Shown here in pieces: positions 1 through 10,799 of a stretch of 64,000 nucleotides of DNA. The stretch comes from Melampsora larici-populina 98AG31. Its lineage: Eukaryota > Basidiomycota > Pucciniomycetes > Pucciniales > Melampsoraceae. Made by a program: the position numbers and the translations under genes. Numbering within the stretch: the first letter of the stretch is position 1; each line of letters begins with the position of its first letter. The notes under the pieces were generated by a model that worked only from the letters and a program-made list of their open reading frames with translations, was not told the origin of the DNA and searched no databases. The stretch is taken from positions 549,318 to 613,317 of the forward strand of contig NW_006768802.1 in assembly GCF_000204055.1 (NCBI RefSeq). The letters run 5' to 3'.

Positions 1-827
1 CTGGAGTCATACTGGTTTGATGTGATTGGTGATGGTAGTTTGAAGATCTAAAATAATGTTGGAATCATCAATTGACATCATGAGAAAGTCCTCTGATTCC
101 GTTGACATGTAATCTTCGAGTGTGTGCTTTTCATCCTTCTCTAGCTCATCTTACATAAAATGTTACGTCTCGCTGTCTACTTGCTTTACATATTTGTTAC
201 GTATGAATACTTGTAATATGTAGATATATAAGACTCCTAGAGCCACGAGAGGAAAGGGTTCTTTTTCTTCACCCTTTCCAAAATCTATCTCGTGCGCTCT
301 AGGTAAGCTTTATCTATCTTTCACTATTTTGTTATTTTATATGAAATGCTTATTTCACCCTTTCCAAAATCTATCTCGTGTGCTCTAGTTGATTGCAACA
401 AATAACGTTTCAGAGTTAAAGTTTGAGTCAGAGTTGGACTGGAAAAGATAACAAGAAAAGGAAAAAAAAAGGGAAATTCGCTTGCAAACACTGGGTTTTT
501 TGCAAATAATGAGGAGTACGAAGTGGAGCTCCGTGATGGACAACAAGTGTGATGTCTGTTCTGATCAGACCGTCCTCTTACCTCTTGCCTTCATCCCATT
601 CTGGTGGGATGGATGGCGATTGGTAGACCTAATCACGTCAAACAAAACTATTGCTGCGCAATCACAACTCCCACGGTTCACGGCTGTGGATGGTGAGGTT
701 CGATTTGGTGGCACTGCGGCTATTGTGGGACTCTTTGGCCTTTGCTTGTTGCTCGTGTTCTTCCGTTTGGCCTTTTACCTGACGACTGACTCCCAAAAAG
801 TGTCGCAAACTTCAATCCCATTGCAGA
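1..827. other. Upstream region with TATA-like box and a 35-bp direct repeat
   Basis: No recognisable protein is present. A TATA-like run (atatataag) lies near 222-230. A 35-bp segment at 268-302 recurs at 354-388 with one mismatch. A TATA box followed by repeated leader sequence could be a 5' flank of the 828-1682 gene or the R/U5 part of an old LTR. The 482-901 reading frame has a hydrophobic stretch but no family I recognise, and I treat it as chance. Confidence 0.3.
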
Positions 828-1682
828 ATGCCCAACATCGCGAACACCGCCTCCACTGCCAAATTGGAAAGGATGTGGGTATTTTTAGTCTTTGTGGTTG
901 ATCACCGCCGATCTTGTGTGATAAGGTTCAAAGCTGATTGAAGTTTATAACTTGAACCTTATAATAAATAGCCGCCGTGCTGCGACTGACCCTGGTTTGC
1001 CTCCTGTACACCAAGTTCCGAATAATGATCGTCCTGCTGGGGATGCCCAAGCGCCCGATATCAAATCGAATTTCGAAATTCCAGAGACCACCGCGCGCGG
1101 AAGGTGTGCTTGCTAAGTCGCTGGTGAAAAATTAATAGGGTGAAGGTTGCTGACTTTCGGTGTTATGAAAGCTCACAAAGAGCTCCTATCCGGTTATGTC
1201 CTCGTGCCGAGGCCATGCGGGGTCACCCTGGTCACCCTATCAAAATCACCAGCAAAGACAGTTCCATCATCGCACAATCTAGTCAATCATATCCTGCGGC
1301 TCCAGGTACAGTTTTTTTTTGTTTTCAAACGTCTGGACATGATATTAATATATTTTTTTTGGTTCCATTTGTTGGTTCCTCAGAATACTCGATTCACACC
1401 AGGCAAGGTCGAGGTAGGCAATTAACAACATCCTCAGTTAGACGTGCAATCCAGAACTCCACTTTGGTGGAATACCTTCGATTTGTTGGGTTACGCGCAA
1501 AAATGATTAAAAAAGTGCTTCCCATTTTAAATGCGCAAAGCATTGATGATTTTCATTACTTCATGTTTCTTGATCACATCACCGCTGAACATATGAATGG
1601 TTGGGGTATTCCATATGGTATACGCATGCAACTGTTGATTCATGCAGAAGCTTTCTTCCAACATGTCAAGAACCAAAATTGA
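828..1682 (+). CDS. Hypothetical protein, 4 exons, SAM-like C-terminus
   Basis: Exons 828-874, 972-1103, 1172-1305 and 1384-1682 have GT-AG borders and phases that sum to exactly 204 codons (203 aa plus stop). This argues for a real gene rather than chance frames. The N-terminal half is polar, rich in Pro, Arg and Ser, and probably disordered. The last ~75 residues have the helical spacing of a SAM domain (STLVEYLRFVGL, then IDDFHYFMFLDHITAEHM, then a GIPYGIRMQLL turn and helix). SAM domains mediate protein-protein contacts; many rust proteins of unknown role, some repeat-associated, carry such a tail. The start codon is the first ATG giving an open phase and an upstream exon is possible. A 623-bp MITE begins 61 bp after the stop. 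Function unknown. Confidence 0.45.
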
Positions 1683-1743
1683 ACCACTTGTCTATGTATG
1701 AATTGTTGATGTTCTAAGTTATGTTTGTTGTTATCTTTGGAAG

Positions 1744-2366
1744 CACTGCAAACATCATTCAACTTCCCCAAGTGGGCAGGAAAAAATGATTGGGAGTATG
1801 ACTTGTCATAAAATGATCTATAACTTCACACCAGAGCCATAACACCCACACTACATATGTGTAGCAGGCTCAGTGAATAGGTGGTTATCCTGTACAAACA
1901 GTTCTGCTCAGTTATCTGCGCATGAGGATAATTTATTCATATGTAATACATGCTGTAACTTTTTTCAGATTGACAAAAGCATTCAAAAGATTGACTACAT
2001 ACACTGACTCAACATTTTGGTGTAATCTCATTAAGTCAACTGCATGTAACACCCTTTCTGTTACTAAGAAATAGCTTCAACAATATTGCCTGAGCAGCTA
2101 CAGAATTATATGTAGTGAATTTTTGGGGCACTTTTTTCAGAGTAAAAAAAGTTACATGTGGTATAACATGTGATTTATTTATTCTGATGGGCAAAAAACT
2201 GAGCAGAACTGTATGTACATGATAGACAACTATTTACTTAGCTTGCGGCACATATGTAGTGTGGGTGTTATGGCTCAGGTGTGCAGTATTGGATCCTTTT
2301 ATGACAAACTGTACTATTGATCATTTTCCTCTTTCAACTTGGGGAAGTTGAATGATGTTTGCAGTG
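1744..2366. mobile_element. 623-bp palindromic MITE, CACTG ends (copy 1)
   Basis: The element begins CACTGCAAACATCATTCAAC and ends with its reverse complement, flanked by AAG on both sides (1741-1743, 2367-2369). Most of its length pairs as a long imperfect hairpin. CACTG termini and a 3-bp target duplication fit a CACTA-type non-autonomous element. Near full-length copies are at 11035-11657 and 12052-12672, and truncated ones at 30285-30655 and ~48755-49010. Confidence 0.85.
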
Positions 2367-2369
2367 AAG

Positions 2370-3340
2370 TTTATATATTCATTGAAGCAAATGAAATAAA
2401 ACCAGACAGATCAGCATATCTTGAGATAGGTTGTTCTGTGAACAGCTTGTATTTGTCCTTTAATGAGATCCCAAAATTCCTTTGTGAAGCTGAAGCATTT
2501 GACAATATCAGATCGTTATTGGTCTTGGAGTATCCAAACAAAAACTTCAAGCTACACCCATAAAACGAGTGCTTCCAAACGCAACATTCGTACTTCTGAC
2601 CGATCATTTTAAAATCAACCAAGACTTTTTAAAGTATTCCCACAATTGATTCTTATATACAAGTTGCTTGTCTCATTTCATCACTCATCACAATGTTAAT
2701 TATTGCTGAAGATTTCTATTCACGTCTCTTCTCGTTACACCAAATATGGGAAAGTTTAATCAAAGATACCCTTCAACACATTGAGTTGCATGGAGACGTT
2801 GTTCCAAATGATCTTATCCGCATCATTGATTTGGGAAAGTACATCAAGGAAGTGCAGAAGGAGTTTGAAGATTTCATTGGCATGGTCAATCTGGTCGCAT
2901 CATGTAACGAAGGTAGGCCCTCATTGTCTCTCATTGAATAACCATATATGTATGATTCTAACATCATATGGTCATGTGGTCATGATGAAGATGATGACTG
3001 AGTTTGGTGAAGCGGCTTTCAGAATCGAGCATTTTGTAAGATATTTAAAATTTGTGATGATTGTGGTTTGGATATTGATGTTACTTGTGCTCTTGAAATC
3101 GATACCGATTTTTAGACATGTCCCTGTTTGTCCTTTTAGAACTGGCCTCTCGGTGGTATCTTATTTATCTTAGTTATCTTATTCAAGGAATAAAAGCGAA
3201 AGGCTTTGCAATTATTGTTTTGTTCCTCATGAACTTCTGCTTCCCATGTATATTGAGGATCTTGTTTTACTTGACCTTGACATTGTTTCAAATGGGTAGT
3301 CCGCGTTTGGTGATTACATTGATGTTCACGAATCTTGTTA
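2370..3340 (+). other. Spacer with short open frames, no recognised gene
   Basis: Two short plus-strand frames (to 2563, and 2693-2941) have fairly amino-acid-like composition but match no family I know and lack clear splice connections. They may be remnants of a gene separated from its 5' part by the MITE at 1744-2366. The rest is AT-rich. Confidence 0.25.
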
Positions 3341-3345
3341 AATTA

Positions 3346-3514
3346 GGGGATACAAAGTTTAAAACTGGGGATTTTTTTCCCAGTTTCCCAGTTTTTGTTT
3401 TTGGCTGTGTTTGGAACTTTCCCACGTTCAGCCAGTTTCCCAGTTTGCATTTTTGGCTGTATTTGGGAAACTGGGAAACTGGGAAAAAACTCCCAGTTTT
3501 AACTTTGTATCCCC
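3346..3514. mobile_element. 169-bp hairpin MITE, GGGGATACAAAG ends, TA-flanked
   Basis: The inverted repeat starts GGGGATACAAAGTT and ends AACTTTGTATCCCC, flanked by TA on each side. Repeated CCCAGTTT motifs fill both arms. A TA target fits the Tc1/mariner (Stowaway) type. A sister of nearly equal length (167 bp) with the same terminal GGGATACAAA is at 51829-51995. Confidence 0.75.
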
Positions 3515-3769
3515 TAATTGGCGAGATTTCCAAAAAAATCAATCTTTGTTCTAACAGCAGTAACTCTCATTATTAAAAAAGCAACTTCACCTGAAGAAAC
3601 CGCACCAAAACAAAAGCATGTTTGAAGTTCAGTCTCATGTTTTTCTTTCAACCAAACCCAATATTGTTCATCAAATTATGGCTTCTTACTGATTTTAGGA
3701 TTTGGTTTGATTTTTAATAGAATGTATTCTTTATACTTGAGATTATCATTCTTCGGCATCAATTTGGAC

Positions 3770-5260
3770 GGGACTCAGAGTTCAACCGATTTTAAGTGAT
3801 GAAGTTCAAATGTTCAAAGCTTTGATTATGGTACACAAAGTTTTACAAGAAGATCATCCACTTACTGTAAGAGAAGGACAACCACAGTCAGGTTAGTTAG
3901 AAACTTATGCAAGAACAATTGGTCATGATGGATTATGAGGTATGTCCTAAATCCTCAATTCTATTCTAAAATCGAGTGTAATTTCTAACTGTATCCTCTT
4001 CTTTTCTGGTTGGCAGGTTATGGTGCTTTGATTCATGCGTATGTTTCTACTATCTTGGCTAAACACAGGTTTCATAGACAACATCCTGAATTTGATGGAT
4101 TACTCCAATACAAGGAATATATTTCATTGAATAATATTGATGATCCTAATGAAGGGTAAATCATCTCCAATCTGCAATCACAATCAGGGTCTTTGATGTA
4201 TTTCGTCATTATATACTGACTCTTAACTCTGTTCGATTTGTTTAATTCACTGATAGTTAGGAAACTATTACGGATTTGATGAATCTTCAAAATCAAATCG
4301 ATTCTTTTCGAAAATTAATCTTTGCACACTTTCGTGATTTAATCAACCATGAATGTTGAATTGATGCGCTTGTGCCTCACGTCAAGGAAATTCAGGAAAT
4401 CCATCAATTTATCACTAGTATGCTGAGAGCCATGCATTGTCGTAAGTAATTGAATCATAATCTGTTTGATGCTTTTACAAGATTTATCAACCTGAATGAT
4501 TTATCTCATAGATCAACTGTCTTCCATAGGTGCTGATGCGATGGGTGCACTACAACCTTTACGAGAGTGATTCAATGCTCAGCATTCTAATTTACAAAAG
4601 TTTTATTACAAGTGTAGTAATTACAAGTATCTCACTGGTCTGATCAACATTTCTAAACTTCCTCAAGAGCCACCTCACTTGACAAATAGTGGAGATGCAC
4701 CCGAATTACTACGAAGACCAGCCAAGACTCCAGAAGTGAAACCGATCCCGCCTAAGCCTCAAAACACCAGCTCCTGATATAGCAGAACAAGCGAGAATGT
4801 TAAAAGAATATGAACAAAAACAAGCCTTGAACGAGTTTTAGCTATGAGAGGACAGTATGAAAGATATCAAATGATGTCAGAACAATATGATAGATGATGG
4901 TCCAACAAAACATTGATGCAAAACTTTCTCCAAAAGATGAGATGATGACCTCATTACAGGATCAAGTAACTTAGCGGAAGAATAAATATGAAGCATTGGC
5001 TAATCTTTATTCACAATTAAGGACTGAATATTTAGGTATGTTGAGTAAATTCAAGGCTATGCAATCGAAAGCTAATAGTGCTCAAGAAGCTATTGATCAA
5101 ATGGAACGGAGAAAAGGAATATTGAAGCTAAAAATTTAGAACTTGCGGATATGATTCGGGAACAAGATCGAGCTAGATTTAACTGAAACCAATCTACTTT
5201 ACCTCCTGATGCATTGGATTTAGACCCAGCTCAAACTTTGAAACAACAACAGTTTTGTTG
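3770..5260 (+). pseudogene. SLA2: Sla2/End4 (HIP1R-like) ANTH-domain pseudogene
   Basis: Several stretches align by eye to the N-terminal ANTH domain of Sla2/End4/HIP1R, the clathrin-actin adaptor of endocytosis. They include FKALIMVHKVLQEDHPL (~3810), GYGALIHAYVSTILAKHRF (~4018), LMNLQNQIDSFRKLIFAHFR (~4275), ITSMLRAMHC (~4415) and NAQHSNLQKFYYKCSNYKYL (~4575). A Pro-rich linker and Gln/Glu-rich coiled-coil sequence follow to about 5200. The copy is dead: stops interrupt the ANTH part (after the first helices and in HEC*IDAL), several frames are needed in the coiled coil, and the talin-like I/LWEQ C-terminus is missing. It retains intron-like gaps (for example 3950-4015), so it arose by DNA duplication rather than from a cDNA. 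A functional gene presumably exists elsewhere. Confidence 0.8.
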
Positions 5261-5269
5261 ACTCTTTTG

Positions 5270-6790
5270 TTTTTAGTTCTCTCATAGACTTTGAACTGCC
5301 TCATTGACTTCACTGGATGCTTTTTCCCCTAGGTTCTGAAAAAGCAGTTGAAAAAAGAAGATATGAGAGCGAAAAATCCAACTCTAAAACCTATGGAAGA
5401 ATGAATCTGGTAGATGATGACAGTCGAGTTTATTTCAAAGAGATATTTGATTAGGAAATTGTATTAAATAAGTCACTTTTTGGAAATCTAAATTTTGTAT
5501 TATATCCTTTTGATAATCTTATCATGATTGAAAAGAAGCAATTGAATCAAACATGAGGACAGATAAATACTAGAATCTTCAATTGATATTGAATTTTTGT
5601 GAGAATTGAATTCAGTACTTGTTTGTTTTTTCACTGTGATCTAAACCATCTTGTATACCAAGGTGCAGTTTCAATATGTATAGCTCTTTGAATTCCTTCT
5701 TTTAATTCTTTATAATGATTTAGAAAAGAGTCTTATTACCCATAAGAGAGGTACATACCTTTTCAAACCACTCGGAAGACATTTCCAAAGTGAGCTCCAA
5801 TTATCAGGACCGCAAGCCACCTGTTGCCCTGAATAAATCATAAGCTTGATATAGAGAAATAGGTGAAATGTAAAGATAAGAAAAGGATTACCAACCGGAT
5901 TGGACAAGGTTGAGGAAAGAAGTCGTTGTCAATCATCTTTTAACGAGTTTGTAATGATCATTCTGAATTCCTATTCATGGGGGGTGTGACTGATGTCGAT
6001 GGTCAAACTCAACCATGGCAATTTTTATGTTTAAATTCGATCAAACCATAACAGCGCAAAACTCATCTTGCAAGTTCAACTCTCATTTTATAACCCGAAA
6101 GTTTTGTAATGGTTAGTACGTACCTACATCCCGCTAGGTTTGGCTTATCTAAAGCCCGACGGTTTATGGAATTTAAACTCCCTTTCGACTCATGACCAGG
6201 GTGATAGTGAAATGTTTGATGGAACTGAGCTTCGCCATAATCCTGTCTTTACCCTCTTTTGCAATGTTTGAGTCTGACGCGATCGATAAGTCTAACTTTA
6301 TGATCTTGATTCGATCCTAACATTCAAAGAAACGTTTCCAAGTCGCTAGGGTCGGAAATTAATGGGCTCCGGAGTGTAACGGGTTTTCATAATGGAATGC
6401 TCTTGTTTCGGTTGCAGCCATTTCACTCCCAAGGGATGCAGTGGCAAATTGACTATAAATCTCCATCCTTCTTTCTCATCAATGCTCTCAACAGCCATAC
6501 CGCGATCAATCCACCTGATCTTTATAGTTCTGAGCCCTGATTATTCAGTGTGAGTTTTTAAACGATATTCTAGTGATTTAGTAGATTGAGGATTGTTTTA
6601 CATGACCCCGTAGGCAATTCCACGATACCACTCAGCACCAGTGCGATCTCGCAATCTTTGAAAGTTGAAACCTAGGTGGGTATACACGTTTTTCTTTTCT
6701 TTTCGCATTCCAAGACCAGATTGAACTAGACTTTACAATCATGAACAATTGATGATTTAATGATGAATTTCATGAAAACTAGACACCGAA
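5270..6790. other. Spacer, no gene seen
   Basis: AT-rich sequence with no recognisable coding exon on either strand. The last few hundred bases before 6794 presumably hold the promoter of the split secreted-protein gene. Confidence 0.4.
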
Positions 6791-6970
6791 AACATGTCTG
6801 ATGCATTGAAATTCATCGGAGCTTTATTATTCGCCATCACATTTTTGATAAATGGTTTGACCGCCATGCCTTACGTACACGTGGGTTACTACGACGTTTT
6901 GATCAATCAAGTGCATGAGATACGAGAAGGACCTTTTGCGTGGGAGTGGAGGACTAAAAACACGCAATAC

Positions 6971-7778
6971 TCAGCATGAGCCCCGTTTCCCGCGGGCTCG
7001 GGGATCTCCGGCTTCCGTACCGTCGGTACGGTGCCTCGGGCTAGGTATCTCAGCCCCCCGGCACCGTACCGACTCCGACGGAGCGGGGACCGGGCAAGAG
7101 TATGAGGATCCCCGGTTTTTATCGGGGAACCGAGCTATAGCAGAGAGCTGTAGAATCGAGGGCAGATAGGGAGAAATGAAAGGTGAGGAAGGCCTCGTAA
7201 CAACTCATACATCAGTATAAGGAATCAAATACAATGAAATACCTGTACGAAACAGTAGAATATCAGCCGGAACTTGCTCGTGAAGCAGATTTATGAATTT
7301 TTTTGATCTAGCAAGCTCTACCGACTAACACTCGACGGGGAACCGACGGGGAACCGATATTTCGGTACACTGCACAGATGTAGTATTTTTCGGCTATGCA
7401 AAATGATTAGAATTAATGTCAAAAATAATTAAAAATGCTATGTTAATGCATAAAAATGCACCATTAATGCACCATTAATGAAAAAAAATGCAGCATCAAT
7501 GCAGAAAAATGCAGTGTTAATGCACATGCAGAATGAATGCAGAATTCCACCTTTTTCAATTTTTTTTGTCCTTCAGGTCAATCATTTTTCACTTGGGAAA
7601 AATACTACATTTTCCCAGTGGTAGGCCCCCGATTTTCGGTGGCGGGGGGCGGTCTGAAGACGTACATGAAGATCCCCGACGGGGAGGGGTCGGCTCGGAA
7701 GCCGGGATGCATTTCCAAAAAGTGCTCGGGGTGGATTTTCGCCGGTCCCCGCTCCCGAGCGAGCGGGGCTCATGCTGA
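6971..7778. mobile_element. GC-rich hAT-type MITE inserted in the secreted-protein gene
   Basis: Termini are TCAGCATGAGCCCCG and its reverse complement. The flanking 8-bp direct repeat cgcaatac is at 6963-6970 and 7779-7786. An 8-bp duplication points to the hAT superfamily. The body is unusually GC-rich for this window and full of short palindromes around GGTACCG-like and CCCCGACGGGG motifs. It carries a second MITE (7368-7620). No transposase is encoded. Confidence 0.85.
7368..7620. mobile_element. 253-bp CACTG MITE nested in the GC-rich MITE
   Basis: Starts CACTGCACAGATGTAGTATT and ends with a matching inverted repeat terminating in CAGTG. The 3-bp duplication GTA lies at 7365-7367 and 7621-7623. 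The interior is a run of degenerate TTAATGCA/AAAATGCA motifs. The element at 16890-17072 has the same ends and interior motif, so they are one family. Confidence 0.85.
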
Positions 7779-8311
7779 CGCAATACGGCAAGGAGGTCAT
7801 GGCACCACAATTTCAGATAGCTCGGGACGCAGACTGGACACACTACTTGATCAAAATTAAGGATCAAGATAAGGGTCATGTTAGAAACAGGTTTTTGGTC
7901 AGCAAGGAAGCTGGCGTAAACAAATGGTCGGATCTAAAGGACGTCATTGATCCTACCACAGATTTTAAGGAGGTTGACGGAGTGCTAGCCTTTGAGGTCA
8001 AGGTTGAGCCTGCACCCCCACCAGGTGAATCCGCACCAGTTCCATCCCCATCAGGTCGTCGTGCATCCGCAAGACGTGCATAAAGCGGTGGAGAAGTCTC
8101 TGCCAGCTTAACATGGTCAGATTGATCTTGATTGTCCAATTTTCAAGTGACACTTTTATATTGATCTCATCTCTTTTCTGCTCTACATGTGACTAGATTT
8201 ATTTTTTTCAAGAAGATCTTGACTCGCACTATCGTATAACAACTATGGTGACAATACTTGAGATTACTTTAATGAATAAATTGTCAAATACATTGAGATT
8301 TAATTGTTATT

Positions 8312-8648
8312 ATGATGAATTCTGGGATTTGTAAACACGTTGAATTGGGATTATATGTTGCAGTGTGCTCTACAACTAGTTTTGTTACTGGAAATGGAGA
8401 AGCAGGTGGGATGTTGATGAGACCTGAGAGGCATCAAGAGAGTGACTTGATCAACTTCATGCCCATTGAGTTCCCCAGTGACAGTCCTGGACACTGGGCC
8501 CAACTATGTGAAGCTCTCTGAAGCCAGTTGGACACCATCTTATAAGCATCTGAGGATAGTGGTTGCAAAGTCTTTGAGAGTACACAGCTTACCTAAGGTT
8601 TTTGACATGTGGCACACTAATGGTTCTTGTCCTAATTTGAATCACTGA
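8312..8648 (+). pseudogene. Unknown protein fragment with a 1-bp frameshift
   Basis: One frame runs to 8521 (…ERHQESDLINFMP, DSPGHWAQLCEAL) and an overlapping frame shifted by one base continues to 8648 (SWTPSYKHLRIVV, PKVFDMWHTNG). The two parts read like one protein whose frame broke near 8515. I do not recognise the family. No start context or splice sites stand out. Confidence 0.35.
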
Positions 8649-8649
8649 A

Positions 8650-10300
8650 ATATTACTTTGAACTTCTTTTTTTGTTTATTAAGCTTTGAATTCTTTCAAG
8701 ATCATTAGCACTAAGCAACAGACTTCTCTTATTCTTTTTAAGATTATTCATTGATGAATTCTTAATAAGAGTACCACTCTTTCAATTTGAATGACTAGAG
8801 AACCGGCGGGCATGCCCGCCAGACGGCACCGGGTCCCTACCCAGGCTGCTTGTTGAAAAATTCATGTCCATCATTGGAACATATTCTTCGTCTTATCAGT
8901 AACTCTTTCATTGACACTCAACAACAACTTAGTTCAACTCGAGTTGATGTCATCAAGTAAAATCTAAGCAATATAGAATTTTTACTTGCAGTAAAGGCCA
9001 TAGTTCCACAAAAACAGATGATTACACTTGGTCTGTTGAACCGAGTTCAACAAAAATTATGCTTGTGGTGGAAAGTTTTCCCTACGCTGTGGAATTTTCA
9101 CATATATTAATTAAGTACATGATATTTGGAAAGCATTGCATACCTGCCTCAAGGTGAGTGAAGATGCCAGTAAACTAAAACATGAGGGTTGATTGCCCAT
9201 AGCCGATGAACAAAATGAAAATGAAGAAGGGAATGAGCAAAGTTGCATCACATATACAAAATCTGTTGTTTCTGGCGTCAAACTCAACCATGTACCCAGT
9301 GACAACCAACTCTCGATTAACTTGAAAGAGAGTTGGAACGGCGAGTAGATTTCGAAGAGGTCGCATGTAACAAGCTACCTTAAATACAATGATTCCCCTG
9401 GACTGATACACAAAATGTCAGTGACGCGTTAGTGACGGCAAAATCATGAGACCCACGGCATTGGCATCATCTGAGTGCTCGAGTATAGCCACCACAGCCG
9501 GTTTAACATAGGACTATTCCTGCAAAGTACAATGGTCTACAATAATTTCCAGACCTGAAATTGTGGTGTTGTTTGCCAGGAACCTTTAACATAGCAAGAA
9601 GTCGTGACCAACATAGCATGATCAACTTCATAAAAAAAGTTGGAGATGAGTCGTTGAGATTGGACACTACCATTCTAGAGTTTAGAACTTGGTTTGCAGT
9701 AAACTCGGTTCATTGGCGTAGGCAAAAAAATTGATTTGGTACTTGCAGGCGCCTTGAATGCTGATCAAAACACCATTAGCGCGAGCAAATAGCATCAAGA
9801 CAATTGATTAACGTACAAGAGTATATGATTCTTGTTCCCTTTCATGTTTGCAAAACAACCAGGATTTGTGTTCACAACTTTTCTCCTTGGGGCCAAACAA
9901 AAGCAAATGCTGGTTATCTTCAAACATCTCGGATTATATATCATTATCAAATGATAAGATATCAGGTTTGTTGATTTCACCATTCTGTTATGCCATATTG
10001 CTTTTCAGTTGTCTTTGTTCCAAAAGCATCAAAACAGGTGATGTGGTAGAAAATTGAGCCCTTCAGTATTGAGTACCACAATGTATTAGGCTAAATGAAT
10101 TGAAGAACAGTGTTAAGAAAGGATTGGAAAAGGAGATTGAAATGGAAGTAGGGGAGAATTTTTTTCGGAAGGGGTTGACGAATTGGAACAGAGCACCAAA
10201 AAGATCAACCTTATATACATTTTCTTGGAAGTCAAAGGCAAAAAGAGAAGTAGAATGTAAACGGGTGAGGAGGTGAAAAGCCACCCGACATGTGAGGGGC
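8650..10300. other. Spacer, no supported gene
   Basis: Only short frames lacking splice continuity or family resemblance. A small GC hairpin (ggcgggcatgcccgcc) lies at about 8806-8822. Another old, frame-broken sequence appears near 10308-10493 on the plus strand (KVGAYVEQNGKAQKNFASF) but is not assignable. Confidence 0.3.
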
Positions 10301-10799
10301 ATGTGAGGTGAAAGACAATGACCATGCAGCCACATTTGCATTACTTTCAGAAAAAGTAGGTGCATATGTGGAACAAAATGGAAAAGCACAAAAGAATTTC
10401 GCCTCCTTTAGTAACATCAAACAAAGGCAAAGGGTAGCGGTAGATGCTTTATCAAGACAAGGTGCATCAATTGGCGGAGACATTGAAAAATAGAACGGCA
10501 AAGGCAATGAGGAAAAGAAACTCCATGCGATTGGCGTCTGAAAAATCTGTACCAACACATGGGAATTGATCAACAACAGAAATTGAATGGTTCTTTTGAA
10601 TTGTAGTAATGAAAAGTCGAATCGAGATGCAAAAGAACAAAGAGCAAGGGGTAGCGAATATGATATATAATGGGTCCCAAAGTACATAACAGACTGGAAA
10701 AGGAAGCACAAACCGGGACTTGGAGTACCAAAAGTGGCGAGTCGGGATTGCATCTTTTTAGTTTAGAGATTTGTAGAATCTACATAACCCAAATCAACC

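Larger units (their letters stand above)
6794..8083 (+). pseudogene. Small secreted-protein gene split by a transposon
   Basis: The left part (6794-6970) starts with a textbook signal peptide: MSDA, a hydrophobic core GALLFAITFLING, then a TA-MP cleavage-like site. It runs to TKNTQY. The right part (from 7779) restarts at the same codons, TQYGKEVM, and stays open to a stop at 8083, ending in a Pro/Ser/Arg-rich tail. Between them lies an 808-bp MITE flanked by the 8-bp duplication cgcaatac. Insertion plus duplication is 816 bp, a multiple of three, so both halves are in one frame and the original product was about 160 aa. The mature protein shows no cysteine-rich pattern and no family I know. 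A small secreted protein in a rust could be an effector, but that is inference. As it stands the left half would end within a few codons of the insertion. Confidence 0.75.

Noticed and set aside
482..901. 139-aa open frame as a membrane protein gene
   Set aside because: Hydrophobic stretch only, no splice continuity with the phase-consistent model starting at 828, and no family resemblance.
6971..7778. Treating the insert in the secreted-protein gene as an intron
   Set aside because: No GT-AG borders at the edges; instead an 8-bp duplication and inverted termini mark a transposon.
10232..10753. 173-aa minus-strand frame as a membrane protein
   Set aside because: Phe/Ser/Leu-rich shadow of a purine-rich strand; the opposite strand looks more coding-like but is also broken.
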